Below are positions 1-7,204 of a DNA stretch of 56,308 bases, piece after piece. The stretch comes from Candidatus Schekmanbacteria bacterium (GTDB lineage Bacteria; SZUA-182). The translations under genes were made by a program, and so were the position numbers. The stretch lies in assembly GCA_016235675.1 (NCBI GenBank), contig JACRJN010000054.1, positions 1 through 56,308 of the forward strand. The letters run 5' to 3'. Position 1 is the stretch's first letter. Each line of letters starts with the position of its first letter. The notes below the pieces were generated by a model. The model had not been told where the DNA came from and did not search any database. It was given only the letters and a program-made list of their open reading frames with translations.

Positions 1-122
1 ATCTCCCCCTTTGGCAAAGGGGGATTAAGGGGGATTTTATAATAATGGCTTTATACCACCAGACTTTTGTTGAAAATCATAAGAAAATCTCCCCTGTCCC
101 CTCTTTTCCAAAGAGGGGGAAG
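1..122. repeat. Imperfect inverted repeat of CCCCCTTTGGCAAAGGGGG type
   Basis: Two G/C-run blocks lie in opposite orientation, at about 1-44 (CTCCCCCTTTGGCAAAGGGGG) and about 86-121 (CCCTCTTTTCCAAAGAGGGG). Each is itself palindromic. I see no gene in 1-164. It belongs with the many short palindromic elements of this window and may also act as a terminator hairpin for the minus-strand gene that ends at 165. Confidence 0.6.
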
Positions 123-164
123 TTATTTACGGATAAGTTCTTAGCCATTGGTTAATCCTGATAA

Positions 165-1055
165 TCAGAATCTATAACAAACCCCCAAACCCCCGCCACC
201 TTCCGGAAATAAACTCAGCTTCAAATTCAAATTATTCTTGATCTCCTCCCGTTGGGTCTTTTTCAATTCCTGATTATATTTATGGGCACTGTTGGCGGCG
301 CTGTAGATATTGCCCAGATACCAGCCGGTTTCAAAAAACAGTAAAATCCCGGCGGTTACTTTTTTATCATTGGAATAGGCTTCGGTTATCCCCCAGATGA
401 ACAATCCGTTCAGCATAAACGACATGGCAGCGTCCTGAATCCGTCCGGCATACAATTGACCGGCTCCCGGTAAAACCATTGATAACACGGAGGCTAATCC
501 GGGTGATTTTAGGGGCAGCCCCTTTTCCTTTTCTGCTATAGAAATCAATGCGGATTTTTGCGGGAAATCGGTTTGTTGGAATGTATTGACCGCACCGGCC
601 CAGTCGTCTTGCTCGATAAAACTTGCCGCTTCCAGTTTTCGGTTGTCTAAAAGCAGAAGCGATTGGGGAAATTCCTGGCGCAAACGCTCTAAATAGTTGC
701 GGCATAGGGTATATTGCTCTTGCTTGTAGCTGCAAACTGCTAATTTATACAAAATCTGCTGACGTAACTGCTCCGAAACGGGGGTGGCTAATGCCGTCTG
801 CCAGGCTTTTTCGGCACTGTCCCATTCCTCCCCGGCAAAATAGCAGGCCCCGATTTGAAAACGCGCTGTTTCCACTCTGGAATCCTGCGGATAGAGAAAG
901 ATAAAGCGCTGGTATTCGGTGACAGAGCGATAATATTCGCCCTGATTATATAAATGCTCGGCAAACCCGAATAATTGATCGGAATCTTGAGCCGATACTT
1001 TCGAAGAGAGGAAAAACAGGCTGATTAGAATAAATACAAAATATCTTTTAAGCAT
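165..1055 (-). CDS. Secreted or periplasmic TPR-containing protein with C-terminal membrane segment
   Basis: A 296-aa protein beginning with a clear signal peptide (MLKRYFVFILISLFFLSS, cleavage near AQ at residues 22-23). Residues about 27-160 form tetratricopeptide-like helical repeats, with typical phrases such as LYNQGEYYRSVTEYQRF and ARFQIGACYFAGEEWDSAEKA, as in YbgF/BamD-like envelope proteins. From about residue 185 a Gly-rich hydrophobic stretch (VLSMVLPGAGQLYAGR) and further hydrophobic segments suggest a small membrane domain. The protein ends with an aromatic residue (CYRF), as many outer-membrane-associated proteins do. The upstream gap to 1322 is filled with repeats, so it is probably transcribed separately from the carbamoyltransferase. 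Exact function is unknown; an envelope assembly scaffold is the likely class. Confidence 0.7.
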   Translation of the reverse strand: MLKRYFVFILISLFFLSSKVSAQDSDQLFGFAEHLYNQGEYYRSVTEYQRFIFLYPQDSRVETARFQIGACYFAGEEWDSAEKAWQTALATPVSEQLRQQILYKLAVCSYKQEQYTLCRNYLERLRQEFPQSLLLLDNRKLEAASFIEQDDWAGAVNTFQQTDFPQKSALISIAEKEKGLPLKSPGLASVLSMVLPGAGQLYAGRIQDAAMSFMLNGLFIWGITEAYSNDKKVTAGILLFFETGWYLGNIYSAANSAHKYNQELKKTQREEIKNNLNLKLSLFPEGGGGLGVCYRF

Positions 1056-1128
1056 GATGGATTAAAATTTCCCCCTGGTGTAGTGCCGAGGCTTTAGGGA
1101 CTTAGAAATTTCAATTATACCGTTTATG

Positions 1129-1216
1129 GTCATTGCGAGCGACCGGAGGGAGCGAAGCAATCTCTGGTTCCGAGCGGCTGGAGATTGCTTCGGCGATAAG
1201 ACTGCCTCGCAATGAC
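1129..1216. repeat. Palindromic repeat, family A (GTCATTGCGAGC...GCAATGAC)
   Basis: An approximately 88-bp element with ends GTCATTGCGAGC / CTCGCAATGAC and an inner inverted pair AAGCAATCTC / GAGATTGCTTCGG. It is one of eight copies I can find in the window (others near 5378, 10184, 25508, 29181, 33277, 37965 and 51088). It sits in the gap between two minus-strand genes. Confidence 0.85.
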
Positions 1217-1227
1217 AATTTCACTTT

Positions 1228-1313
1228 GATGTTTCGGGTGTGTCCTCACACCGAAACCGTAAAGGGGTAGCGTTCCCCTTTGAAGTTTCGGCGTGGGGAC
1301 ACGCCGAAACATC
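1228..1313. repeat. Palindromic repeat, family C (GTTTCGGCGTG...CCGAAAC)
   Basis: Two hairpin units, GTTTCGGGTGTGTCCTCACACCGAAAC and GTTTCGGCGTGGGGACACGCCGAAAC, separated by AAAGGGGTAGCGTTCCCCTTT, which is also palindromic. The whole block reads GATGTTTCGG...CCGAAACATC, so it is a large imperfect palindrome. The same arrangement recurs at about 6232-6312 and 50219-50298. Confidence 0.8.
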
Positions 1314-1322
1314 GACTTGGTA

Positions 1323-2990
1323 TTAAACCAAAAAATTACCGATCGCCAAATGATCCAGCTTGCCGTCCAGATAGGTGGTAATCGCGTCCTCAGGGGTGCA
1401 GACTATCGGGGCTTCGTGCATATTGAAACTGGTATTGATTACGCTGGGGATACCGGTCAACTCGTGATATTTTTTGATAATGCGGTAGAAACCGGGATTG
1501 GATTCCGGGGTAACGAACTGCGGGCGGGCGGTGCCGTCCACATGAACCGCCGCCGGGGATTTCTCCTGCATAAAAGGCTTGCAATCGAAGGTGATGGTCA
1601 TATACTGAGCGGCGTTTTCGGCTCCCGATACCCCGATATAGCATTGATCGCGGTATTCAAAAAGGGTGGCGGGTGCAAAGGGCATAAACTCGGTGCGATT
1701 GAGCCGCTTATTCAACCAATCGTTAACGGATGGATCGCTGGCGGAATAAAGAATAGAGCGATTTCCCAAAGAGCGCGGCCCATACTCCATCCGTCCGTTA
1801 AAACGCGCCACCACTTTATTTTGCACAAGCTTTTCCGCGACTTTATCCTCTATGTCTTCATAATATTGATATTTAACCCTGAATCGTTTCAATTCCGCTT
1901 CAATCGCCTGGTGGGAGTATTCGGGGCCGAAGAAAACATTCTTTATTTTCTCAGGCCGGATTCCACTTTTGGCCAAAAGATATAACGCGGCGCCGGTTCC
2001 GCTGCCATCATCACCCATTGCCGGATGAATGAAAATTTTCTCAACCTGATCTACCTCATGCACCCTTTGATTCAACTTCACATTAGCCGCTACCCCGCCG
2101 GCCAGTACTACTGCGGTCTGTTGATATTTAACCAGATAATGGCGCACCAGTTTCGTTACCACATCCTCCAAGACCTTTTGGTAAGCCGCCGCCACTTCTT
2201 CCCGATGATAACGGTGAGCCAAACGCTGACAGAAGGTGAAATCCATGGCGTTTATATAGCGATAAGTTTCCTCGGTCTCTTCGAATTTCTTTTTCACCGT
2301 ATCGTATAATACCGAAGGATCGCCGAAGGCCGCCAGCCCCACGATTTTGCCCTCGTGATGACACATTTTGAACCCCAACGCTCCGGTAACCTGCGCATAG
2401 AACATACCCAGAGAATGAGGATAATCGATGGAATGACAGCGTTCGATACCGGCAGGCGAGCCTAAGGAAACGCTGCCCGCCAAGCCGTCGCCATACCAAT
2501 CCAGCGTCAATATCAGGGCGCGTTCGAAGCCGGAGGTATAAAAAGCCGCCGCCGCATGGGATAACTGATGTTCCACCCGCTGAAGTTTAGGCATAAGACC
2601 CAAGTCGGTCAGATTTTTTTCTAGTTCGATGTTAAAGCGGCGATGATCGCTTATGGCTTTGTATGACCATTTGAGAAAAGAGGCTTGATGGGAAAGGGTG
2701 GGTAAAATATTATGCGGATTGGTAATATTTTTTTTCAAATCGTCAAGATAGCTTTTAATCAACAATTCTTTTTGCTTGCGCCAATCCAGAAAGGGATAGG
2801 CTACGCAATCAATATCCTGCGCCCTGATTCCGGTCATATCAAACAGCATTTTAAGCGCTTTATGCGGAAAACCGTTTTGGTGTTTGATGTGGGTCAGACG
2901 TTCTTCCATTACCGCATAACGAACAGCCGCCCCGTCGATTAAAGAGACACAGGTATCGTTATCTAATGAAGAAATGCCCAGAATTTTAAT
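1323..2990 (-). CDS. NodU/CmcH family carbamoyltransferase with ATT start codon
   Basis: This enzyme family transfers a carbamoyl group from carbamoyl phosphate, via carbamoyl-adenylate, to sugars or other small molecules. The Kae1-like N-terminal domain contains the metal-binding H-x3-H in EHQLSHAAAA (His 141 and 145 in full-length numbering). The C-terminal domain carries the family signature MEYGPRSLGNRSIL. The first ATG (2909) lies too far downstream. In frame upstream, up to a stop codon, there is no ATG, GTG or TTG, yet residues matching the family N-terminus (KILGIS) are encoded. An ATT at 2990 sits 6 nt after AAAGGAG, so I take it as the start, giving 555 aa. The usual HD motif near the N-terminus reads ND here. 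It is next to a polysaccharide deacetylase gene on the same strand, so surface glycan or secondary metabolite modification is plausible. The substrate cannot be told. Confidence 0.88.
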   Translation of the reverse strand: MKILGISSLDNDTCVSLIDGAAVRYAVMEERLTHIKHQNGFPHKALKMLFDMTGIRAQDIDCVAYPFLDWRKQKELLIKSYLDDLKKNITNPHNILPTLSHQASFLKWSYKAISDHRRFNIELEKNLTDLGLMPKLQRVEHQLSHAAAAFYTSGFERALILTLDWYGDGLAGSVSLGSPAGIERCHSIDYPHSLGMFYAQVTGALGFKMCHHEGKIVGLAAFGDPSVLYDTVKKKFEETEETYRYINAMDFTFCQRLAHRYHREEVAAAYQKVLEDVVTKLVRHYLVKYQQTAVVLAGGVAANVKLNQRVHEVDQVEKIFIHPAMGDDGSGTGAALYLLAKSGIRPEKIKNVFFGPEYSHQAIEAELKRFRVKYQYYEDIEDKVAEKLVQNKVVARFNGRMEYGPRSLGNRSILYSASDPSVNDWLNKRLNRTEFMPFAPATLFEYRDQCYIGVSGAENAAQYMTITFDCKPFMQEKSPAAVHVDGTARPQFVTPESNPGFYRIIKKYHELTGIPSVINTSFNMHEAPIVCTPEDAITTYLDGKLDHLAIGNFLV

Positions 2991-3008
2991 ATAAATCTCC
3001 TTTCAATA

Positions 3009-3159
3009 GAGGTAGTTGCAAAAGTATCTGTCATCCCCGAACGCTTTTATCCCCGATAACTACTTCGGGGACGGATATGGTTTTTCAAGCAGTTAAAACC
3101 AGATTCCCGCTCAAAATCGTTGCGGGAATGACACTTCGGGGGACTTTTGCAACTACCTC
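3009..3159. repeat. Large palindromic repeat, family F (GAGGTAGTTGCAAAAGT ends)
   Basis: The terminal inverted repeats GAGGTAGTTGCAAAAGT (3009-3025) and ACTTTTGCAACTACCTC (3143-3159) are perfect. Inside lie further inverted pairs (ATCCCCGA / TCGGGGA and ATTCCCGC / GCGGGAAT). A related mosaic occurs at 21095-21249. The stop codon of the polysaccharide deacetylase gene (3158-3160) overlaps the right terminus. Confidence 0.85.
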
Positions 3160-4174
3160 AATAAGTAATCACCTGGGGGAAGTGAATACGTTCTTGAAAA
3201 ACTATTTGATTATCTTGCGGACTTACCCGCAGACGATATAATGATAAAAAGTCGCAACTTGGTAAATTATTCACCCCATGGCAGGCTGTGGTGGCGAATT
3301 TAAACCCGGCTTGCCTCACCGCCGCAACGATACGCCGATCGACGGCATGACCCTGGCCGACGGGGTAACAAAAACTCACCGGTTCGGTTTTTAATGCGCC
3401 TTCCAACAATTCTTTACTTTTTCCAATCTCTCGCTGCAAATCTTCATCGGTTAATTCGGTCAGGATGGGATGGCTTAAAGTATGTCCGCCGAATTCTATA
3501 CCGTATTCAGCCATTTGATGGATTTCATTCCAATTCAAAGTTGCACGAAAATCAGACGGTTCCGGTACGTTGAGTATTTCGCTGATTTTATTCAAGATCT
3601 TTATACGATGCTGGTTTTTTACTTCCTTTAATAAAGCGATAATCTTATTTTTCGCTTCTGATTTTTCCTGATTGGTAGCAATGGCTAATGTGCCTGATTC
3701 GGCTAATTTTAAATTTTTAACTTTGGTATTTTGAACTAGATAATAAATATAATCCCACCAAAACAATTTTTGCTGCCCGATATAATCCCAGGTTATAAAA
3801 ATCGTAGCCGGGACTCCATATTTCTTCAGGATCGGCCAGGCTATATCAAAATTATCTTTATAGCCGTCGTCTAAAGTAATGATTACCGGCGTCCGTTTTA
3901 ATTCCCGTTTCCCTTCCAGTACTTCGGACAATTGGGCAAAGGTTATTACTTCATAATTTTTGGCCAGATATTTAACTTGATTTTCAAATTGCTCAGGAGT
4001 TGCGCTGATCAATTCCGGGTCTAAATAATCCGCCTCTGCGTTGTGCTCGGCGATGCGGTGATAGGCCGGAATAATTATTTTATGGTTGCGGCTGAAAATT
4101 CTCTCTAAGCGGCATTGCAGTAAGCCCATTCCCGAATAACAGAGGATTCCCGCGGCCAAATCGCGTTTTGTCAC
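3158..4174 (-). CDS. Polysaccharide deacetylase (NodB domain) family protein
   Basis: A 338-aa protein of the carbohydrate esterase 4 class, which removes N-acetyl or O-acetyl groups from surface polysaccharides or peptidoglycan with a divalent metal. The NodB motif 1 appears as ITLDDGYKDN (first Asp is the base, second Asp the metal ligand) at about residue 100. Motif 2 appears as GGHTLSHP, giving the H-x3-H metal ligands at about residue 228. The phrase YGVPATIFIT is typical of the family. The start is GTG at 4174, with AAAGG about 11 nt upstream. No clear signal peptide is seen, although the N-terminus is moderately hydrophobic. The neighbouring carbamoyltransferase is on the same strand, but a large repeat lies between them. 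Confidence 0.85.
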   Translation of the reverse strand: MTKRDLAAGILCYSGMGLLQCRLERIFSRNHKIIIPAYHRIAEHNAEADYLDPELISATPEQFENQVKYLAKNYEVITFAQLSEVLEGKRELKRTPVIITLDDGYKDNFDIAWPILKKYGVPATIFITWDYIGQQKLFWWDYIYYLVQNTKVKNLKLAESGTLAIATNQEKSEAKNKIIALLKEVKNQHRIKILNKISEILNVPEPSDFRATLNWNEIHQMAEYGIEFGGHTLSHPILTELTDEDLQREIGKSKELLEGALKTEPVSFCYPVGQGHAVDRRIVAAVRQAGFKFATTACHGVNNLPSCDFLSLYRLRVSPQDNQIVFQERIHFPQVITY

Positions 4175-4237
4175 TGAAGATCGAACCTTTCTTTTATTAT
4201 TTTAACTTTGCAGATCAAAAACCAGTTACTTTATACC

Positions 4238-4352
4238 CAATACCGTTCACTTAACGTAGCGCAGACCCTTAGGTCTGCACCGGCTATAGGGTCGAACGTT
4301 ACGTCTGGGGCAGGGCTAAAGCCCTGCGCTACGTTTTAAGTGAACGGTATTG
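4238..4352. repeat. Nested palindromic repeat (family K with family B inside)
   Basis: The outer inverted repeats CAATACCGTTCACTTAA (4238-4254) and TTAAGTGAACGGTATTG (4336-4352) are perfect. Inside is a second palindromic unit, ACGTAGCGCAGACCCTTAGGTCTGC...GCAGGGCTAAAGCCCTGCGCTACGT (family B). The same two-layer arrangement recurs at 51240-51347. Confidence 0.88.
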
Positions 4353-4392
4353 ACTTTATACCATAAATTAGCATGTTGCTACAAGAAAAAAT

Positions 4393-5448
4393 TCATTCTG
4401 CCTGATAAGATTTGCCCAGGCAAGCGGGCGGTTTGGTTTCTCCGATTAATCCGCCCATAACAAACAAAGTGAGAATAAAAGGCAGCATTAATAAGAATTG
4501 CGCCGGTATGGTTAATTCGATTCCCTGTAAAAATTCGGCTAAGGCTTCCGCCAGACCGAAAAACAGACATACCAGCAAGATATTAAAAGGTTTCCAGCGT
4601 CCTAAAATCAAAACAGCCAGAGCGATAAAACCGCGTCCAGCCGTCATTCTTTCCACAAATTGGGATAAGTCGGCCAGAGACAGATAAGCTCCGGCCATAC
4701 CGCTTAACGCCCCGCTCATCAATACCCCGAAATAGCGGATGCGAAAAACATTAATCCCGCAGCTTGCGGCCACGCCTGGGTCTTCGCCTGCCGCGCGCAT
4801 TCTCAATCCCAATCTGGTATTGTTGATAAGAAAAAAGGTAACTATAACCAAAATAACGGCAAAATAAAATAGTATTGATTGATTGCCCAATAATTCGGAT
4901 AGCAAGGGGATAGGATGCAGGGAAACCTGAGGTAATTTCTCAACCGAAGGAGAACTGCCGTAACCGCCGAAAATCTTAAAAAGCAGCCCCCCGGTTAACC
5001 CGATAGCTAAAATATTGACGGCAATCCCGCTGACTATTTGATTAATGCCCAAACTAACAGAGGTTACGGCCAAAATTAAGGCTAAAATTATCCCGGCCGC
5101 GATTGCCGCCGCTAAACCGATCCAGGGATTATGGCTATAATAAGTACCGATTATTCCCGCCAGCGCGCCGCTCAACATCATCCCTTCCAGGCCGATATTC
5201 ACTACACCGGTACGCTCTGAATATAATCCCCCCGTCGCCGCTAAGATCAGCGGTACGGATTTGGCGAAGGCCAGAGGAAAGAGCGGCCAGATTGAGGATA
5301 GATTTTCCAAGGTGAATTTTTTCCCGTTAAAAAAATTGTTTAATTTTTTGGTGGTGTTCTCATCAGAGACCTGAGGCGTCATTGCGAGCGAAGCGAAGCA
5401 ATCTCCATGCGTGCGGATGAGATTGCTTCGCTTCGCTCGCAATGACAT
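4393..5448 (-). CDS. ABC transporter permease of the nucleoside/BMP type (NupQ/YufQ-like), N-terminus encoded by a repeat
   Basis: A multi-spanning inner-membrane permease of the branched-chain amino acid/ribose/nucleoside superfamily. The hallmark GGLYSERTGVVNIGLEGMML identifies the nucleoside (basic membrane protein-dependent) subgroup, which moves nucleosides with a partner permease, an ATPase and a lipoprotein. None of those partners is visible here; its neighbours are LivF, LivG and LivM. The open frame starts at an ATG that overlaps the livF stop (TAATG), preceded by GGGGGA. However, residues 1 to about 33 (MSLRAKRSNL...CFASLAMT...) are the translation of a family A repeat. The conserved part begins around residue 47, where a TTG (5310) could be the original start. 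Whether the extension is translated is undecided. Confidence 0.82.
   Translation of the reverse strand: MSLRAKRSNLIRTHGDCFASLAMTPQVSDENTTKKLNNFFNGKKFTLENLSSIWPLFPLAFAKSVPLILAATGGLYSERTGVVNIGLEGMMLSGALAGIIGTYYSHNPWIGLAAAIAAGIILALILAVTSVSLGINQIVSGIAVNILAIGLTGGLLFKIFGGYGSSPSVEKLPQVSLHPIPLLSELLGNQSILFYFAVILVIVTFFLINNTRLGLRMRAAGEDPGVAASCGINVFRIRYFGVLMSGALSGMAGAYLSLADLSQFVERMTAGRGFIALAVLILGRWKPFNILLVCLFFGLAEALAEFLQGIELTIPAQFLLMLPFILTLFVMGGLIGETKPPACLGKSYQAE
5357..5446. repeat. Palindromic repeat, family A, inside a coding region
   Basis: The core spans 5378-5446 (GTCATTGCGAGC...CTCGCAATGAC). The flank 5357-5377 (GTTCTCATCAGAGACCTGAGGC) matches the host sequence around other A copies at 33359-33382 and 51059-51087. 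It is in frame with the permease gene and supplies its annotated start codon. Confidence 0.85.
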
Positions 5449-6161
5449 TATTCCCCCAAATACGCGCTGCGGATTTCCTCGCTGTGGAGAAGTTCATCGC
5501 CGGTACCGTGGGCAACCAGGCTGCCAGTTTGCAGGACATAGCCGCGGCGGGCGATACTCAAAGCCATGTGGGCGTTTTGTTCGACTAATAGGATGGCAGT
5601 GCCGGAGCGGTTTATTTGTTGGATGATCTCGAAGATTTTGTCCACCAGGGCGGGGGATAATCCCATAGAGGGTTCGTCCATCAAAAGCAGTTTGGGCTTA
5701 GCCATCAGAGCGCGGCCGATAGCCAGCATTTGTTGCTCGCCCCCGCTTAAGGTTCCGCCGGCCTGACGCCGTCGCTCTTTCAGGCGCGGAAACAGGTTGT
5801 AAATTTGCTCGATTTGGGGCTGTAAACTGGGTAAGCTTGCTTTATGGATATAGGCGCCGATTTGCAAATTTTCCTCCACGCTCAAACGGGGGAAAATGCG
5901 CCGTGATTCCGGTACCGTGGCAATCCCGGCGGCCACAATCTGCGCCGCCGATAAATTATCAATCCGCTGCCCCCGGAAATTAATCTCCCCCGAATGGGCG
6001 CGCACCAATCCCAGAATCGATTTCATGGTAGTGCTTTTGCCCGCTCCGTTGCTGCCCAGCAGACAGACGATCTCCCCCTCCTCCACCCTCAGGCTGATTT
6101 CTTTCAGGATTTGGATTAGCCCGTAGTAGGTTATTAAGTTGTTGATTTCCAGTAAGGGCAA
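5448..6161 (-). CDS. livF: Branched-chain amino acid ABC transporter ATP-binding protein LivF
   Basis: A 237-aa ATPase that, with LivG, powers uptake of branched-chain amino acids or related substrates at the inner membrane. Walker A is GSNGAGKST, the ABC signature is LSGGEQQML and Walker B is LLLMDEPSMGL. PESRRIFPRLSVEENL is the hallmark LivF segment. An ATG exists at 6209, but it lies in a repeat (ACGAAGCACACGAAG) and adds 16 unrelated residues. TTG at 6161, 7-8 nt after GGGAT, gives the usual LivF N-terminus and length. The next gene overlaps its stop by one base (TAATG). A 250-bp repeat mosaic separates it from livG. Confidence 0.92.
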   Translation of the reverse strand: MPLLEINNLITYYGLIQILKEISLRVEEGEIVCLLGSNGAGKSTTMKSILGLVRAHSGEINFRGQRIDNLSAAQIVAAGIATVPESRRIFPRLSVEENLQIGAYIHKASLPSLQPQIEQIYNLFPRLKERRRQAGGTLSGGEQQMLAIGRALMAKPKLLLMDEPSMGLSPALVDKIFEIIQQINRSGTAILLVEQNAHMALSIARRGYVLQTGSLVAHGTGDELLHSEEIRSAYLGE

Positions 6162-6187
6162 TTTTTTTATCCCGTTATTTTTGATTA

Positions 6188-6406
6188 CCACGAAGCACAC
6201 GAAGAGCACGAAGAAATTATAGAAATCGGATATTTCGGCGTGTCCTCACGCCGAAATCTTTAAGGGGTAACGTGCCCCTTTACAGTTTCGGTGTGGGGAC
6301 ACACCGAAACATCAAAACAAGATTGCCCTATATCCGGTAGCACAGGCTTCCAGCCTGTGCTACCATATTGATATTTCTTCTTCGTGTCCTTCGTGTGCTA
6401 CCGTGG
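6188..6406. repeat. Nested repeat mosaic between livG and livF
   Basis: The outer inverted pair is CCACGAAGCACACGAAGAGCACGAAGAAAT at the left and ATTTCTTCTTCGTGTCCTTCGTGTGCTACCGTGG at the right (imperfect). Inside are a double family C unit (about 6232-6312, TTTCGGCGTGTCCTCACGCCGAAA and TTTCGGTGTGGGGACACACCGAAA) and a family D unit (about 6337-6364, GGTAGCACAGGCTTCCAGCC with its complement). It therefore has three families in two layers. Confidence 0.85.
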
Positions 6407-6412
6407 CAAAAT

Positions 6413-7204
6413 TTAACAGCGTGCCGCCTTCCCCAAATACGCCTCGATCACCCGCTCGTTTCTCCGCACCTCGTCGAAGGTTCCTTCGGCGATCTTCTGG
6501 CCGTAGTCGAAGGCGATCACCCGGTCGGACAGACCTTTGACCATCAGCATATCATGTTCGATGACCATCAGGGTGTAGCCGGATTCCCGCAGGCGATGCA
6601 GGTCGGCCATCAGTTCTTTAGTCTCATGCGGATTCATGCCCGCCGCCGGTTCATCCAGAAGCAGCAAGCGGGGAGACGATGCCAGGGCGCGCACAATCTC
6701 CAGGCGCTTGCGGTAGGCGTAAGGCAGCGTCTTGGCCGGTTCGTTGATCAGCGGCAAAAGCTGCCGGAATAAAGCCAGGCGGCGCTGAGCCTCGGTGACG
6801 ATATATTGTTCCTCTTTTTTCTGGGCGGGCGTTTTAAATAAGGCGGACAGCGGACCGGATTGGGTGCGGCAGTGAAACCCCACCATCACGTTTTCCAGAA
6901 CGGTCATATCGGGAAAGATGCGGATGTTCTGAAAGGTGCGGGCTACACCCTGGGCGGTTATTTTATGCGGACGCAAACCGACCAGATTGACCGCCCGGTG
7001 ATCTTGCAGCCAGACTTCGCCCTCATCCGGCTGATATATCCCGGAAATCAGATTAAACAGGGTGGTCTTGCCGGAACCGTTGGGGCCGATCAGGCTTAAA
7101 ATCTCACCGGCTCGCAGTTCTATGTCTACCTGGCTAACCGCTTTCAATCCGCCGAAGGCTTTACTCAAGCGGCGGATGCTCAAAAGCGGGGGTGCCTGAC
7201 TCAT
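6413..7204 (-). CDS. livG: Branched-chain amino acid ABC transporter ATP-binding protein LivG
   Basis: A 263-aa ATPase partner of LivF. Walker A is GPNGSGKTT and Walker B is LLLLDEPAAGMNP. The segment GVARTFQNIRIFPDMTVLENVMVG is characteristic of LivG, as is the C-terminal ending with RVIEAYLG. Its ATG (7204) lies inside the 3' end of livM, overlapping by 44 nt, so the two genes are translationally coupled. The C-terminal AARC follows directly after the conserved YLGK. Confidence 0.93.
   Translation of the reverse strand: MSQAPPLLSIRRLSKAFGGLKAVSQVDIELRAGEILSLIGPNGSGKTTLFNLISGIYQPDEGEVWLQDHRAVNLVGLRPHKITAQGVARTFQNIRIFPDMTVLENVMVGFHCRTQSGPLSALFKTPAQKKEEQYIVTEAQRRLALFRQLLPLINEPAKTLPYAYRKRLEIVRALASSPRLLLLDEPAAGMNPHETKELMADLHRLRESGYTLMVIEHDMLMVKGLSDRVIAFDYGQKIAEGTFDEVRRNERVIEAYLGKAARC

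Noticed and set aside
165-1055. Numerous overlapping frames opposite real genes (for example on the plus strand over the TPR and carbamoyltransferase genes)
   Set aside because: They mirror codon bias of the genuine genes, lack ribosome binding sites and have no recognisable products.
1323-2990. Reading the carbamoyltransferase as N-terminally truncated at ATG 2909
   Set aside because: The missing residues are encoded in frame directly upstream and match the family start, with a properly spaced ribosome binding site.
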